This document shows positions 1-8,053 of a DNA stretch of 64,000 nucleotides, one piece after another. Each line of letters begins with the position of its first letter. Position 1 is the first letter of the stretch. Location: assembly GCF_004116385.1 (NCBI RefSeq), contig NZ_PEIB01000001.1, positions 186,001-250,000 on the forward strand, in the 5' to 3' direction. The notes beneath the pieces are model-generated. The model was given only the letters and a program-made list of their open reading frames with translations. It searched no databases and was not told the origin of the DNA. This stretch comes from Veronia nyctiphanis (GTDB lineage: Bacteria; Pseudomonadota; Gammaproteobacteria; Enterobacterales; Vibrionaceae). The position numbers and the translations under genes were made by a program.

Positions 1-18
1 ATGAAAACCGGTAAGTAA
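1..18 (+). CDS. 3' end of upstream gene, probably the polyamine-binding protein PotF
   Basis: Only six codons (M-K-T-G-K-stop) are in the window, read in frame from base 1. Known PotF proteins end in a similar basic tail, and the next genes are potG, potH and potI in the standard potFGHI order, so this is most simply the carboxyl end of the periplasmic putrescine-binding protein. The identification rests almost entirely on context. Confidence 0.4.
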   Translation: MKTGK

Positions 19-118
19 ACCTTGTGTGCTGACAGAGACGCCAGTCTGGCGTTTCTGTTGGTATTGTTCTTTTTCCCATCGGCTTCGTAAGCTGCATGAG
101 CAAGCAGGATGCACACTT

Positions 119-1233
119 ATGGACAATCAAAAGGTCAACGGACAGGCCACTGAGCTGCTTCGTATCGACAGAGTGAGTAAACTTTTTGGTGATGTCAGGG
201 CAGTGGACGATGTCTCCCTTACAATAGAAAAGGGAGAAATATTCTCGCTGCTGGGCGGCTCGGGTTCAGGCAAATCTACCCTTCTTCGTATCCTCGCAGG
301 TTTTGAAAAGCCATCTACCGGTCGTATTTACCTCGATGGTGAGGATATCACTGACCTTGCGCCCTATGATCGACCCATCAATATGATGTTTCAGTCTTAT
401 GCCCTTTTCCCGCACATGACAGTAGAGCAGAACATTGCCTTTGGGCTCAAACAAGACAGCCTACCCAAGCAGGAAATTCAGGAAAAAGTGGCTGAAATGC
501 TCAAGCTGGTGCGAATGGAAGCTTACGCCAAACGCAAACCTGATCAATTATCCGGCGGCCAGCGCCAGCGCGTTGCCTTGGCGCGCTCCTTGGCGAAACG
601 GCCCAAGCTTTTGTTGCTTGATGAGCCGATGGGGGCGTTGGATAAAAAGTTACGCACCCAGATGCAATTGGAAGTCGTCGAGATCCTCGAACGTGTTGGG
701 GTGACCTGCGTGATGGTCACCCACGATCAGGAAGAAGCGATGACCATGCTGGACGAATCGCCATTATGCACGAGGGCTGGATTGCTCAGATAGGCACACC
801 CACTGACATCTATGAGAGCCCAAACAGTCGGATGATTGCCGAGTTTATTGGTTCTGTGAACTTGTTTGAAGGCGAGATCGTGTCAGATGAAGTCGACCAC
901 TGCATCATAGATAGCCCAGAAGTCGCGCAGCAGCTCTACATTGGTCATGGGGTCGCGACCAATGTGGAAGATAACCGCGTATGGCTAGCTCTACGCCCTG
1001 AAAAAGCCTTAGTCAGCCGAGATAAACCGGAGGATAGTTATAACTGGTCTAAGGGTATTGTTCACGATATTGCTTACCTTGGTGGCAATTCGATTTATTA
1101 CGTGCGTTTACCCAGCCAGAAAGTGGTGATGTGCAGTATTGCCAACATTTCACGAAGGCAAGATAAACCCACATGGGACGATGAGGTTTATATAAGCTGG
1201 GAGGCCGCCAGTGGGGTGGTATTGCGCTCATGA
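119..1233 (+). CDS. potG: Putrescine ABC transporter ATPase PotG (frameshifted)
   Basis: ATP-hydrolysing subunit of the PotFGHI putrescine importer, on the cytoplasmic face of the inner membrane. The sequence shows Walker A (GGSGSGKS), a Q-loop (QSYALFPH), the signature LSGGQRQR, Walker B (LLLLDEPMGALD) and the switch histidine (VMVTHDQEEA). A second segment in another frame supplies the PotG carboxyl part (QIGTP, AEFIGSVNLFEG, LALRPEK). The frames join if one G is restored between 748 and 749, which recreates MTMAGRIAIMHEG as in E. coli PotG. The start at 119 has AGGA upstream and fits PotG better than the longer frame beginning at 26. About 371 residues after repair. The stop overlaps the potH start (ATGA). 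Confidence 0.9.
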
Positions 1234-2159
1234 GCGGGGTTGGTGCGCCGCAGAATAAGGCCAAATCGAAAATGTTGTTCCCGAAAGGGCGACACATCAC
1301 CATGGGCATCCCGTTTTTTTGGCTGTTGCTGTTTTTTGCTTTGCCGTTTGTCATCGTGCTTAAAATCAGCTTTTCGACAGCGGCGGTCGCTATTCCGCCG
1401 TATGAGGCCATTGTTCAGTACGTCGATGAAGTGGTGCAGATTGCCCTTTATTTGGAAAACTACATTCTGCTGTTCGATGATAATCTCTACTACCATGCTT
1501 ACCTGAGCTCGGTCGAGATTGCGTTCTTTTCGACGCTTGGTTGTTTACTGCTGGGCTACCCAATGGCCTATGCCATTGCCCGAGCCCCCGCCAGACAGCA
1601 GACGATCTTACTGCTGCTGATCATGTTGCCATCATGGACATCCTTCCTTATTCGGGTTTACGCATGGATGGGCCTGTTGAGCAATACCGGATTGATTAAT
1701 AACAGCTTGCTTTGGCTTGGGTTTATCGACCAGCCGCTGCAGATCCTCAATACCAATATCGCGGTGTATATCGGCATTGTTTATGCCTACCTCCCGTTTA
1801 TGGTGCTCCCGCTCTATGCCAACCTTGTGAAACTGGACATGACGTTACTCGAAGCGGCAGAAGACTTGGGCTCACGTAAACTCAACACCTTTTGGAGAGT
1901 TACGCTGCCACTGTCAAAAGGCGGCGTTATTGCCGGGTCAATGTTGGTGTTTATCCCCGTGGTGGGTGAGTTTGTTATCCCTGAGCTTCTTGGCGGACCA
2001 GAAACCTTGATGATAGGCAAAGTGCTTTGGCAAGAATTCTTTAACAACCGCGACTGGCCCGTTGCCTCAGCTTTGGCGATTGTGATGCTGGCAATCCTTA
2101 TAATTCCTATCAGTTTGTTCCACCATTATCAGTCAAAAGACTTGGAGGCTGAGCGATGA
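1230..2159 (+). CDS. potH: Putrescine ABC transporter permease PotH
   Basis: Inner-membrane permease of the PotFGHI importer, 309 residues. The protein matches E. coli PotH closely over its length, including PSWTSFLIRVYAWMG, AVYIGIVYAYLPFMVLP and the permease EAA-type loop (EAAEDLGS followed by LPLSKGG) that contacts the ATPase. VGEFVIPELLGGP and WQEFFNNRDWPVA near the carboxyl end are typical PotH blocks. It starts inside the potG stop and ends inside the potI start, both by four-base ATGA overlaps, so the three genes are translationally coupled. Confidence 0.95.
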   Translation: MSGVGAPQNKAKSKMLFPKGRHITMGIPFFWLLLFFALPFVIVLKISFSTAAVAIPPYEAIVQYVDEVVQIALYLENYILLFDDNLYYHAYLSSVEIAFFSTLGCLLLGYPMAYAIARAPARQQTILLLLIMLPSWTSFLIRVYAWMGLLSNTGLINNSLLWLGFIDQPLQILNTNIAVYIGIVYAYLPFMVLPLYANLVKLDMTLLEAAEDLGSRKLNTFWRVTLPLSKGGVIAGSMLVFIPVVGEFVIPELLGGPETLMIGKVLWQEFFNNRDWPVASALAIVMLAILIIPISLFHHYQSKDLEAER

Positions 2160-2986
2160 AACAGTGGCGTTTTTCTTCCATCATGCTCTGGGTGGGGCTG
2201 ATTTTTCTCTATCTACCGATGCTGATATTGGTGATCTACTCCTTTAATGCCTCCAAGCTAGTTACGGTCTGGGGCGGTTGGTCAATCAAATGGTACGGCG
2301 AGCTGTTCCGTGATGAGCAGATTTTAACAGCGGTGTGGACGAGCCTTCGCATTGCCTTTTACAGTTCAACCATGGCAGTGATACTGGGTACCTTAGCCGC
2401 CTTCGTGATGACCCGCTTCCGACGTTCTCGGGGCCGATTTACGCTGTCGACAATGATCACCGCGCCTTTGGTCATGCCAGATGTAATCATCGGTCTGTCA
2501 CTTCTGTTGCTGTTCGTGCAAATGGGCGAGCTGTTTGGTTGGCCGGCTGAACGGGGCATGACAACGGTTTGGATTGCCCACTCGACATTTTGCGCAGCTT
2601 ATGTCGCGGTGGTGGTGTCATCGCGTCTCAGGGAAATGGACTTTTCGATTGAAGAGGCAGCGATGGATTTGGGTGCCACGCCGTTAAAAGTCTTTTTCGT
2701 GGTGACGATGCCTATTATCTCGCCGTCACTGATTGCCGGATGGTTACTGAGCTTCAGTTTGTCCTTGGATGATCTGGTGATTGCCAGTTTCGTCTCAGGG
2801 CCTGGCTCAACCACGCTACCTATGGTGGTTTTTTCATCGGTCCGGCTTGGTGTCTCGCCTAAGATTAACGCCCTAGCGACCCTTATTATTCTAATTGTCG
2901 CGATAACCGCGTTTATTGCGTGGTACTTTGCTCGAAGGGCAGATCAACGCTCGCGGGCGGCACTGAATAACGAAGGTGCAGCTTAA
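2156..2986 (+). CDS. potI: Putrescine ABC transporter permease PotI
   Basis: Second inner-membrane permease of the putrescine importer, 276 residues. It carries the PotI blocks FLYLPMLILVIYSFN, TAPLVMPDVIIGLSLLLLF, the EAA loop (EEAAMDLGATPLKVFF) and SLDDLVIASFVSGPG, all nearly as in E. coli PotI. Last gene of the potGHI run. The gene downstream is convergent, and no clear terminator hairpin lies in the 40 bases between them. Confidence 0.95.
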   Translation: MKQWRFSSIMLWVGLIFLYLPMLILVIYSFNASKLVTVWGGWSIKWYGELFRDEQILTAVWTSLRIAFYSSTMAVILGTLAAFVMTRFRRSRGRFTLSTMITAPLVMPDVIIGLSLLLLFVQMGELFGWPAERGMTTVWIAHSTFCAAYVAVVVSSRLREMDFSIEEAAMDLGATPLKVFFVVTMPIISPSLIAGWLLSFSLSLDDLVIASFVSGPGSTTLPMVVFSSVRLGVSPKINALATLIILIVAITAFIAWYFARRADQRSRAALNNEGAA

Positions 2987-3026
2987 ACAGGACTCAGATA
3001 AATATAAAAACGGTTTTGTTTCATTT

Positions 3027-4085
3027 TCATGAGTCACGACAGTCAACATACTCAATATAAGCACGGCCGCTGATTGGTTCTCCCTCCAGCTCGCCGTGGT
3101 ATTGGTAACCACCCACATAGCCTCTGAGTAATCCATATGTCATCGGTGTATCGATAGTGCCGTGCAGTGTTAGCATTTTTTTGCCATTCTTATCGCTCGC
3201 GGTCCAGGTGAAAGTCTCCGGCAGTCTGGTATGCCTACCCTCTGGTGTTACTCGGTCAGAATCCTCGAATTTTGTGACTTCAAAATGTGTATGACGTTGG
3301 CTGCTGCAGCGAACTAGTTCTCCTCGTCTTCGAATATAGGCTTCTTTGAGCACTGGTTTACTTTTTATCATGACATGCGCCAATAACAACTGCGTGTTTT
3401 CATCGATATGAATAATTTGATAAGTGAAAAAATCAAAGGGGAATCTGGATGTTTTCGATATTGGCTTATTAAATATTCCGTATGGACTGAAAGCATTAAA
3501 GTATTCGAAACAGCCATGGCCTGATATTATTTCAGTGTTACCTTTATTAGAAATAAACCCTTTATAATCTGCCATGAGTGAGAGATGTTTATATATTGGG
3601 TTGTGAATGAACCAGGTAACATTGTCATGACAGGTTAATGTGATATCGAGATGATAATTATCATGAGTCATTCGAAGATGAAACTCTGGATAATTGCCAG
3701 ATAAGGTAACGTCACTACCAAACTTAATCAGGTTACCGTCATGAGACATTTCACAGTCACGGTCGATAGAGTAAGAGGCAAAGTTAGATGTCTCTGGTAA
3801 TGCAGTTCCACTGACCTGAGTGACATTTCGCCTCGGGACATCAACTAACATGTAGTCGTTATCGATCATTTTTATACCTGATGAACCAATTAAAGACATT
3901 AAAGAGAAATACTTAAAGGGTTCGGGTAAGTTGGGGATCATCACACCGTAGTGAGTAAAACTAAATAAACGTTTATCGATATTGGGGCGAATAAATTCAG
4001 GGCAGTCAAAACGTTTTAATCTTTGCGCCTTTGTTGAATCAAACTTTTTATACAATGTGTTTAATGCTTTTTTTGAAATTTTCAA
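3027..4085 (-). CDS. Lipocalin/AttH-like protein of unknown function (resembles DUF6670)
   Basis: A 352-residue protein without a signal peptide or clear membrane segment, AT-rich compared with potGHI. The carboxyl part (GLLRGYVGGYQYHGELEGEP, then GRAYIEYVD) and the many beta-strand-like stretches in the middle resemble the AttH/hydroxyneurosporene-synthase lipocalin-like group and, from memory, the DUF6670 family, which often sits near lipid, steroid or polyketide-type oxidation genes. No catalytic motif can be named. It sits alone between potI and puuR, convergent with potI. Its composition and lack of partners suggest acquisition. Confidence 0.45.
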   Translation of the reverse strand: MKISKKALNTLYKKFDSTKAQRLKRFDCPEFIRPNIDKRLFSFTHYGVMIPNLPEPFKYFSLMSLIGSSGIKMIDNDYMLVDVPRRNVTQVSGTALPETSNFASYSIDRDCEMSHDGNLIKFGSDVTLSGNYPEFHLRMTHDNYHLDITLTCHDNVTWFIHNPIYKHLSLMADYKGFISNKGNTEIISGHGCFEYFNAFSPYGIFNKPISKTSRFPFDFFTYQIIHIDENTQLLLAHVMIKSKPVLKEAYIRRRGELVRCSSQRHTHFEVTKFEDSDRVTPEGRHTRLPETFTWTASDKNGKKMLTLHGTIDTPMTYGLLRGYVGGYQYHGELEGEPISGRAYIEYVDCRDS

Positions 4086-4182
4086 GGCTCTTCCCTAATT
4101 CTGGAATAATTATTCTAATTATTTCCCTTATATCATTGGATGAGCTGGCGTTATTTGTTTCCATTTTGGGATTGATTAATTT

Positions 4183-4206
4183 TAAAGTGGTAATAAAGCC
4201 ACTTTA
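4183..4206. repeat. Inverted repeat, 8-bp arms
   Basis: TAAAGTGG at 4183-4190 and CCACTTTA at 4199-4206 form a perfect hairpin with an eight-base loop in the gap between the DUF6670-like gene and puuR. No run of T follows on either strand, so it is not a classic intrinsic terminator. It could be an operator or an RNA hairpin. Confidence 0.5.
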
Positions 4207-4255
4207 GTAATCAGCATTCATAGAATAAATATGCAATCAAATGCAATTTTAGGGT

Positions 4256-4285
4256 AATTCCAGAGACAGGGATGTATCTGGAATT
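4256..4285. repeat. Inverted repeat, 9-bp arms, just past puuR
   Basis: AATTCCAGA at 4256-4264 and TCTGGAATT at 4277-4285 form a perfect hairpin with a twelve-base loop, immediately downstream of the puuR stop on the minus strand. The position suggests an end-of-gene hairpin, but the U-tract of an intrinsic terminator is absent. Confidence 0.45.
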
Positions 4286-4290
4286 ATGCA

Positions 4291-4839
4291 TTAGAAATTA
4301 GCAGGTGTAGTAGCACTAAAAAGCATACATGTTTCATCGAAGGGGTTATTAAAACGATGTGGACGGTTGCTGTCGAAATAGTAACTGTCACCTTTCTCAA
4401 GGACGTAAATTTCATCACCGACAGTTAATTCCAGCTTTCCTTCAACGACGATTCCTGCTTCTTCACCGTCATGTTGCAACATATCAGAGCCTGAATCCTT
4501 TCCCGGAGGATAAGACTCGCTAAGTACGGCGAGTGAACGGTTAGGGAAATCTTTACCGACCATCTTCATTGACACGTCACTACTGCCAATTTCCAACAGG
4601 TCCTTCTGACGATATACAACAGGCGTGCTTTCTGCTTCAGTAATGTCCGTAGAAAAGAATTCAACTAATGACATTGGGATGCCGGAGAGGACTTTCTTCA
4701 AGGAGCTAACCGACGGGCTAACACTGTTTTTCTCAATCATTGAAATGGTACTGTTTGTGACGCCAGCTCGCTTTGCCAGCTCACGTTGTGACAGACCACG
4801 CTGTTTCCTTACTGCTTTCAGATTTGCTCCGATATCCAA
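4291..4839 (-). CDS. puuR: PuuR-like repressor (XRE helix-turn-helix plus cupin)
   Basis: A 182-residue regulator with an amino-terminal helix-turn-helix (GLSQRELAKRAGVTNSTISMIE, residues about 15-36) and a carboxyl cupin domain (GEEAGIVVEGKLELTVGDE, then PHRFNN, residues about 120-170). The two-domain layout, length and blocks such as VSMKMVGKDFPNRSLAV match E. coli PuuR, the repressor of putrescine-utilisation genes that responds to putrescine. It is divergent from puuB, the usual place for such a regulator. Candidate binding sites lie upstream of puuB, puuC and the transaminase gene. Confidence 0.85.
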   Translation of the reverse strand: MDIGANLKAVRKQRGLSQRELAKRAGVTNSTISMIEKNSVSPSVSSLKKVLSGIPMSLVEFFSTDITEAESTPVVYRQKDLLEIGSSDVSMKMVGKDFPNRSLAVLSESYPPGKDSGSDMLQHDGEEAGIVVEGKLELTVGDEIYVLEKGDSYYFDSNRPHRFNNPFDETCMLFSATTPANF

Positions 4840-4972
4840 TCTTATCTTCTCCTGCTAATCGATGAGCCTTTTCGGTATGGGGTATGATCACAGATTGTCA
4901 GTGATTTTGAACGTTTAATCCTAATCTCTATAAGGGGTAATTCAAGCAATATATCTTTTCAAAATCATAAGT

Positions 4973-4989
4973 GTAAAAAATATCTTTCA
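4973..4989 (-). promoter_or_regulatory. Weaker PuuR-like operator candidate
   Basis: GTAAAAAATATCTTTCA matches the reverse complement of the puuB-proximal site (5127-5143) at 13 of 17 positions. It lies in the puuR-puuB gap, where autoregulation would be expected. Being so A/T-rich, it could match by chance. Confidence 0.3.
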
Positions 4990-5126
4990 CTTTTAGTTGC
5001 ACATCACTACTCAAGGTCGCTGCCCCGACTGTTACTGATAGCGAAATTAAGTGTCTCAATTTTATATAAAGGTACTCAGTGTGTCGCTTTTTTTCTTCAC
5101 CCCAGTGTCAATAATAGCGTAAAATT

Positions 5127-5143
5127 TGTTTGATATATTTTAC
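5127..5143 (+). promoter_or_regulatory. PuuR-like operator upstream of puuB
   Basis: TGTTTGATATATTTTAC ends next to the puuB ribosome-binding site. It shares TGTTyGATATATTTTAC with the site upstream of puuC and resembles the reverse complement of the E. coli PuuR core AAAATATAATGAACA as I recall it (12 of 15). A repressor here would block puuB expression directly. Confidence 0.5.
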
Positions 5144-5155
5144 GGAGGTCAAGGT

Positions 5156-6463
5156 ATGGCTGCATTCCGGTCAGGGCAACCACATACAAGCTCTTATTAC
5201 GCTGCAACGGCTAAGTACACGCAACGTTACCCGATACTTGAAGAGAGTATTGACGTTGACGTCTGTGTGGTGGGAGGTGGTTTTAGTGGAATAAATTGCG
5301 CCTTGGAGCTGGTTGGCCGTGGCTTTACGGTTGCTGTATTGGAAGCCAATAAAATAGGGTGGGGCGCCTCAGGTCGAAACGGCGGTGAGCTTATTCGTGG
5401 CATTGGTCATGGCGTCGAGCAATTTCGGAGTCAAATCGGTGATGAAGGCGTTCGCGCTTTAGAACTAATGGGCATAGAGGCTGTCGAAATCGTCCGCGAT
5501 CGCGTTCAGGCGCACAGTATCGATTGCGACCTGACCATGGGGTACTGCGATCTTGCCACCAAGCCCTGTCACATGACCGAACTCGAACATGATTATGAAC
5601 AGCTGCAGCGCAACGGCTACCAACATGAACTAAAAATGCTGGATAGAGATGGTTTATCTGACGTCATTGGCTCAAATCAATATGTCGGCGGTATGTTGGA
5701 TATGGGCAGCGGACACCTCCATCCGCTGAACCTTGTCACTGGTGAGGCAAAGGCTGCAAGTGATTTGGGTGTTCAGATTTATGAAGATACGCCAGCGTTG
5801 TCGATTCAAAAAGCCGAAAAGCCTTTGGTGAAAACCGAGAAAGGACAAGTGCGATGCCAGTATTTGGTATTGGCAGGCAATGCGTATATTGGCCACAAAC
5901 TTGAACCTCACGTTGGCGGGAAGGTTCTTCCTGCGGGCAGTTACATCATTGCGACGGAGCCGCTCAGTGATGAACTAGCCGACGCGATCATTCCTAAAAA
6001 TATGGCGTTTGCCGACATGAGTATCGCGCTGGATTACTATCGCCTATCTGCCGACAAGAGACTGCTTTTTGGCGGTCTTTGTACCTATTCGGGCAAAGAC
6101 CCCCGAGATATCACTGCAGCACTAAGACCCAACATGAACAAAGTGTTTCCCCAACTCAAAGATATCTCGATCGACTTTGAATGGGGCGGCATGATTGGAA
6201 TAGGGGCTAACCGATTGCCACAAATTGGTCGACTTCCTGATGCACCTAACATCATGTTCGCACAGGCTTATGCCGGGCATGGCGTAAATGCCACACATAT
6301 GGCTGGAAAAGTCATTGCCGAAGCGTTGGCCGGACAAGCAGAGCGGTTTGATGTATTTGCTAAAGTGAAGCATATGACGTTTCCGGGTGGGCCCATGTTT
6401 CGCTCCCCGTTGTTGGCGATTGGTATGTCTTACTACCGTCTAAAAGAAGTGCTTTGGGGTTAA
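5156..6463 (+). CDS. puuB: Gamma-glutamylputrescine oxidoreductase PuuB
   Basis: FAD-dependent oxidase that converts gamma-glutamylputrescine to gamma-glutamyl-gamma-aminobutyraldehyde. The sequence has the DAO-family FAD fold: VCVVGGGFSGINCALEL near residue 35, ASGRNGGELI, GGMLDMGSGHLHPLNLVTGEA, and the carboxyl QIGRLPDAPNIMFAQAYAGHGVN. Length of 435 residues is close to E. coli PuuB (426). The start at 5156 is chosen because GGAGGT lies eight bases upstream; the frame remains open to 5126. The next enzyme, PuuC, is 4 kb away on the other strand, and no PuuA (glutamylputrescine synthetase) is present in the window. Confidence 0.9.
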   Translation: MAAFRSGQPHTSSYYAATAKYTQRYPILEESIDVDVCVVGGGFSGINCALELVGRGFTVAVLEANKIGWGASGRNGGELIRGIGHGVEQFRSQIGDEGVRALELMGIEAVEIVRDRVQAHSIDCDLTMGYCDLATKPCHMTELEHDYEQLQRNGYQHELKMLDRDGLSDVIGSNQYVGGMLDMGSGHLHPLNLVTGEAKAASDLGVQIYEDTPALSIQKAEKPLVKTEKGQVRCQYLVLAGNAYIGHKLEPHVGGKVLPAGSYIIATEPLSDELADAIIPKNMAFADMSIALDYYRLSADKRLLFGGLCTYSGKDPRDITAALRPNMNKVFPQLKDISIDFEWGGMIGIGANRLPQIGRLPDAPNIMFAQAYAGHGVNATHMAGKVIAEALAGQAERFDVFAKVKHMTFPGGPMFRSPLLAIGMSYYRLKEVLWG

Positions 6464-6544
6464 TCGATGGTTAGAACACTTTGGTAAAAAGTGACGCTGA
6501 AGCTTGATCATTTACACGCTACCAACGTCACTAACCGATGATGA

Positions 6545-7282
6545 CTACGCTGACACTTGAGCTTCAATGACGTTTTCAGCATAGCTCCTATATTGTTGCT
6601 CGAACTGTTGGGCAACAGAATCTGGAAACAGATGAAACTTGCCAGCGGCCAGCGCATCAATGATCCCATCGACGACAACAGACGCAGGTTCAGCGTTATC
6701 CTGCATACCTGCTGACGCTGCCATATCTGTTGCGATAGGGCCTGGGTGAACGCTCAATACCTGTACACCACTTTCCGCCCATGAATCTCTTAAACTTTGC
6801 GTGAGTGCGTAACTGGCTGCCTTTGATGCCGAATAAGTGCTGACGCCAGCAAAACCTTTTATCGACGCAACAGAGTTCAACTGTACTAAGGCGCCTTTAT
6901 TTCTTGCCAAGGTTTCACTGAAAGCCTGAGCGATGTAGAGGAGTCCATAGGTATTGACTGCAAGCTCTTTTTGAAGGGATTCAACAGCATGCTGTGCGAG
7001 GGGTTCGGCTGGGGTAAGGACACCCGCATTGTTGACTAAAAGCTCGACATCTGGTGCCCGCTCTGCCAGTGCATTAATAGATGCTGGGTCTTGCATATCA
7101 GCAACCAGTGTTTTTACCCTATTTCCGTAGTCGTTTTCTAAATCGGAGGTTGAGCTTGGATCTCTCACTGCCAAGTATACTTTAGTACTCCCTGCTCCTA
7201 GTAAGCCTTCAACGATAGCGCGACCAATTCCTCTGTTTGCTCCAGTGACTAAAGCGACCTTGTTCTTCACGTGAAAAGCCAT
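6545..7282 (-). CDS. Short-chain dehydrogenase/reductase
   Basis: A 245-residue classical SDR with the NAD(P) motif TGANRGIG (residues about 14-21), NNAGVL, the catalytic serine in LNSVASIKG, and YSASKAA supplying the active Tyr and Lys, followed by SVHPGPIATDM. Substrate unknown. It is transcribed away from a TetR-family gene whose twin operator-like repeats lie in the shared intergenic region, so it is probably that regulator's target, a layout common for SDRs that remove reactive carbonyl compounds. Confidence 0.85.
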   Translation of the reverse strand: MAFHVKNKVALVTGANRGIGRAIVEGLLGAGSTKVYLAVRDPSSTSDLENDYGNRVKTLVADMQDPASINALAERAPDVELLVNNAGVLTPAEPLAQHAVESLQKELAVNTYGLLYIAQAFSETLARNKGALVQLNSVASIKGFAGVSTYSASKAASYALTQSLRDSWAESGVQVLSVHPGPIATDMAASAGMQDNAEPASVVVDGIIDALAAGKFHLFPDSVAQQFEQQYRSYAENVIEAQVSA

Positions 7283-7322
7283 TTCAATCTCCTTGTCCTG
7301 ACGTTATTAACGATTAATTCTA

Positions 7323-7334
7323 TACCGATTGGTA
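7323..7334. promoter_or_regulatory. Operator-like repeat 1 for the adjacent TetR regulator
   Basis: TACCGATTGGTA, an interrupted inverted repeat (TACC-N4-GGTA) in the gap between the divergent SDR and TetR genes. A second copy lies 27 bases further on, about 2.5 helical turns. Confidence 0.6.
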
Positions 7335-7349
7335 AGTTGAATGATTATT

Positions 7350-7361
7350 TACTGATCGGTA
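7350..7361. promoter_or_regulatory. Operator-like repeat 2 for the adjacent TetR regulator
   Basis: TACTGATCGGTA, matching repeat 1 at 10 of 12 positions. Together they give the consensus TACyGATyGGTA, symmetrical around its centre as expected for a TetR-family dimer site. Confidence 0.6.
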
Positions 7362-7453
7362 CAATTAAGTCAACAATGAGTGTAAAAATATATTTTATTG
7401 ATATTCGGTTTATTTTTAGACGTTCAATGGTTCGCTTTGGCAAAGAGGTAAAA

Positions 7454-8053
7454 ATGGCAGCAGGCCGAAAGTGTGAATTTTGCAAAGAGCAGGCGCTCGA
7501 TGCCGCGATGAAAGTGTTTTGGGAAAAGGGTTTTTTGGGCGCGTCACTCTCAGAGCTCACCCAAGCGATGGGCATTAATAAACCGAGTATGTATGCGGCG
7601 TTTGGCAATAAAGAGCAGCTTTTCGTTGCTGCAACAGACTATTTTGCCGAGCGGCATGGCTCTCAGGCCTGTCGAAATCTTCAGCAGTCCGAAGGTACTG
7701 TCAAAGAGAGAATGAAGGTCTACTTGTCTACGGTGTCTGATATGCAGAACCAACCCGGCCTTCCCCCGGGGTGTTTTATTGCTCAGGCTATCGGCGAATC
7801 AGTTGGGGGATCTTTGCCTGCCGCGGCGTTGTCTGCTATCCAAAAAGCCAGTGGTATTTCTTGGTCATTTCTTACCGATTTTTTTCAGCATGAAATCGAT
7901 GCGGGTCGGCTGTCTGACAGCAAAAGCGCAGAGGTTTATACCCGTTATACACTTACCGCGATTCAAGGTATGGCTTCAATGGCCAGAAGTGGCGTACCCC
8001 GCCATAAAATGAATGATGTTATTGATTTAACACTGCTTGCTTTTGAAGACTGA
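7454..8053 (+). CDS. TetR/AcrR-family regulator
   Basis: A 199-residue TetR-type repressor. The amino-terminal domain (ALDAAMKVFWEKGFLGASLS, then ELTQAMGINKPSMYAAFGNK and EQLF, residues about 14-60) is a typical TetR helix-turn-helix; the carboxyl ligand domain is not specific. The start at 7454 has GAGGT seven bases upstream; the frame is open further back, but that part is AT-rich and overlaps the operator region. Divergent from the SDR at 6545-7282, its likely target. Its last 35 bases overlap the end of the convergent PepSY-TM gene. Confidence 0.8.
   Translation: MAAGRKCEFCKEQALDAAMKVFWEKGFLGASLSELTQAMGINKPSMYAAFGNKEQLFVAATDYFAERHGSQACRNLQQSEGTVKERMKVYLSTVSDMQNQPGLPPGCFIAQAIGESVGGSLPAAALSAIQKASGISWSFLTDFFQHEIDAGRLSDSKSAEVYTRYTLTAIQGMASMARSGVPRHKMNDVIDLTLLAFED

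Larger units (their letters stand above)
4840..5155. other. puuR-puuB divergent intergenic region
   Basis: About 316 bases without a gene between the divergent puuR and puuB starts. It should hold both promoters. Two stretches resemble the PuuR-type motif (near 4973-4989 on the minus strand, and 5127-5143 on the plus strand). No terminator or open frame of note is visible. Confidence 0.6.
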
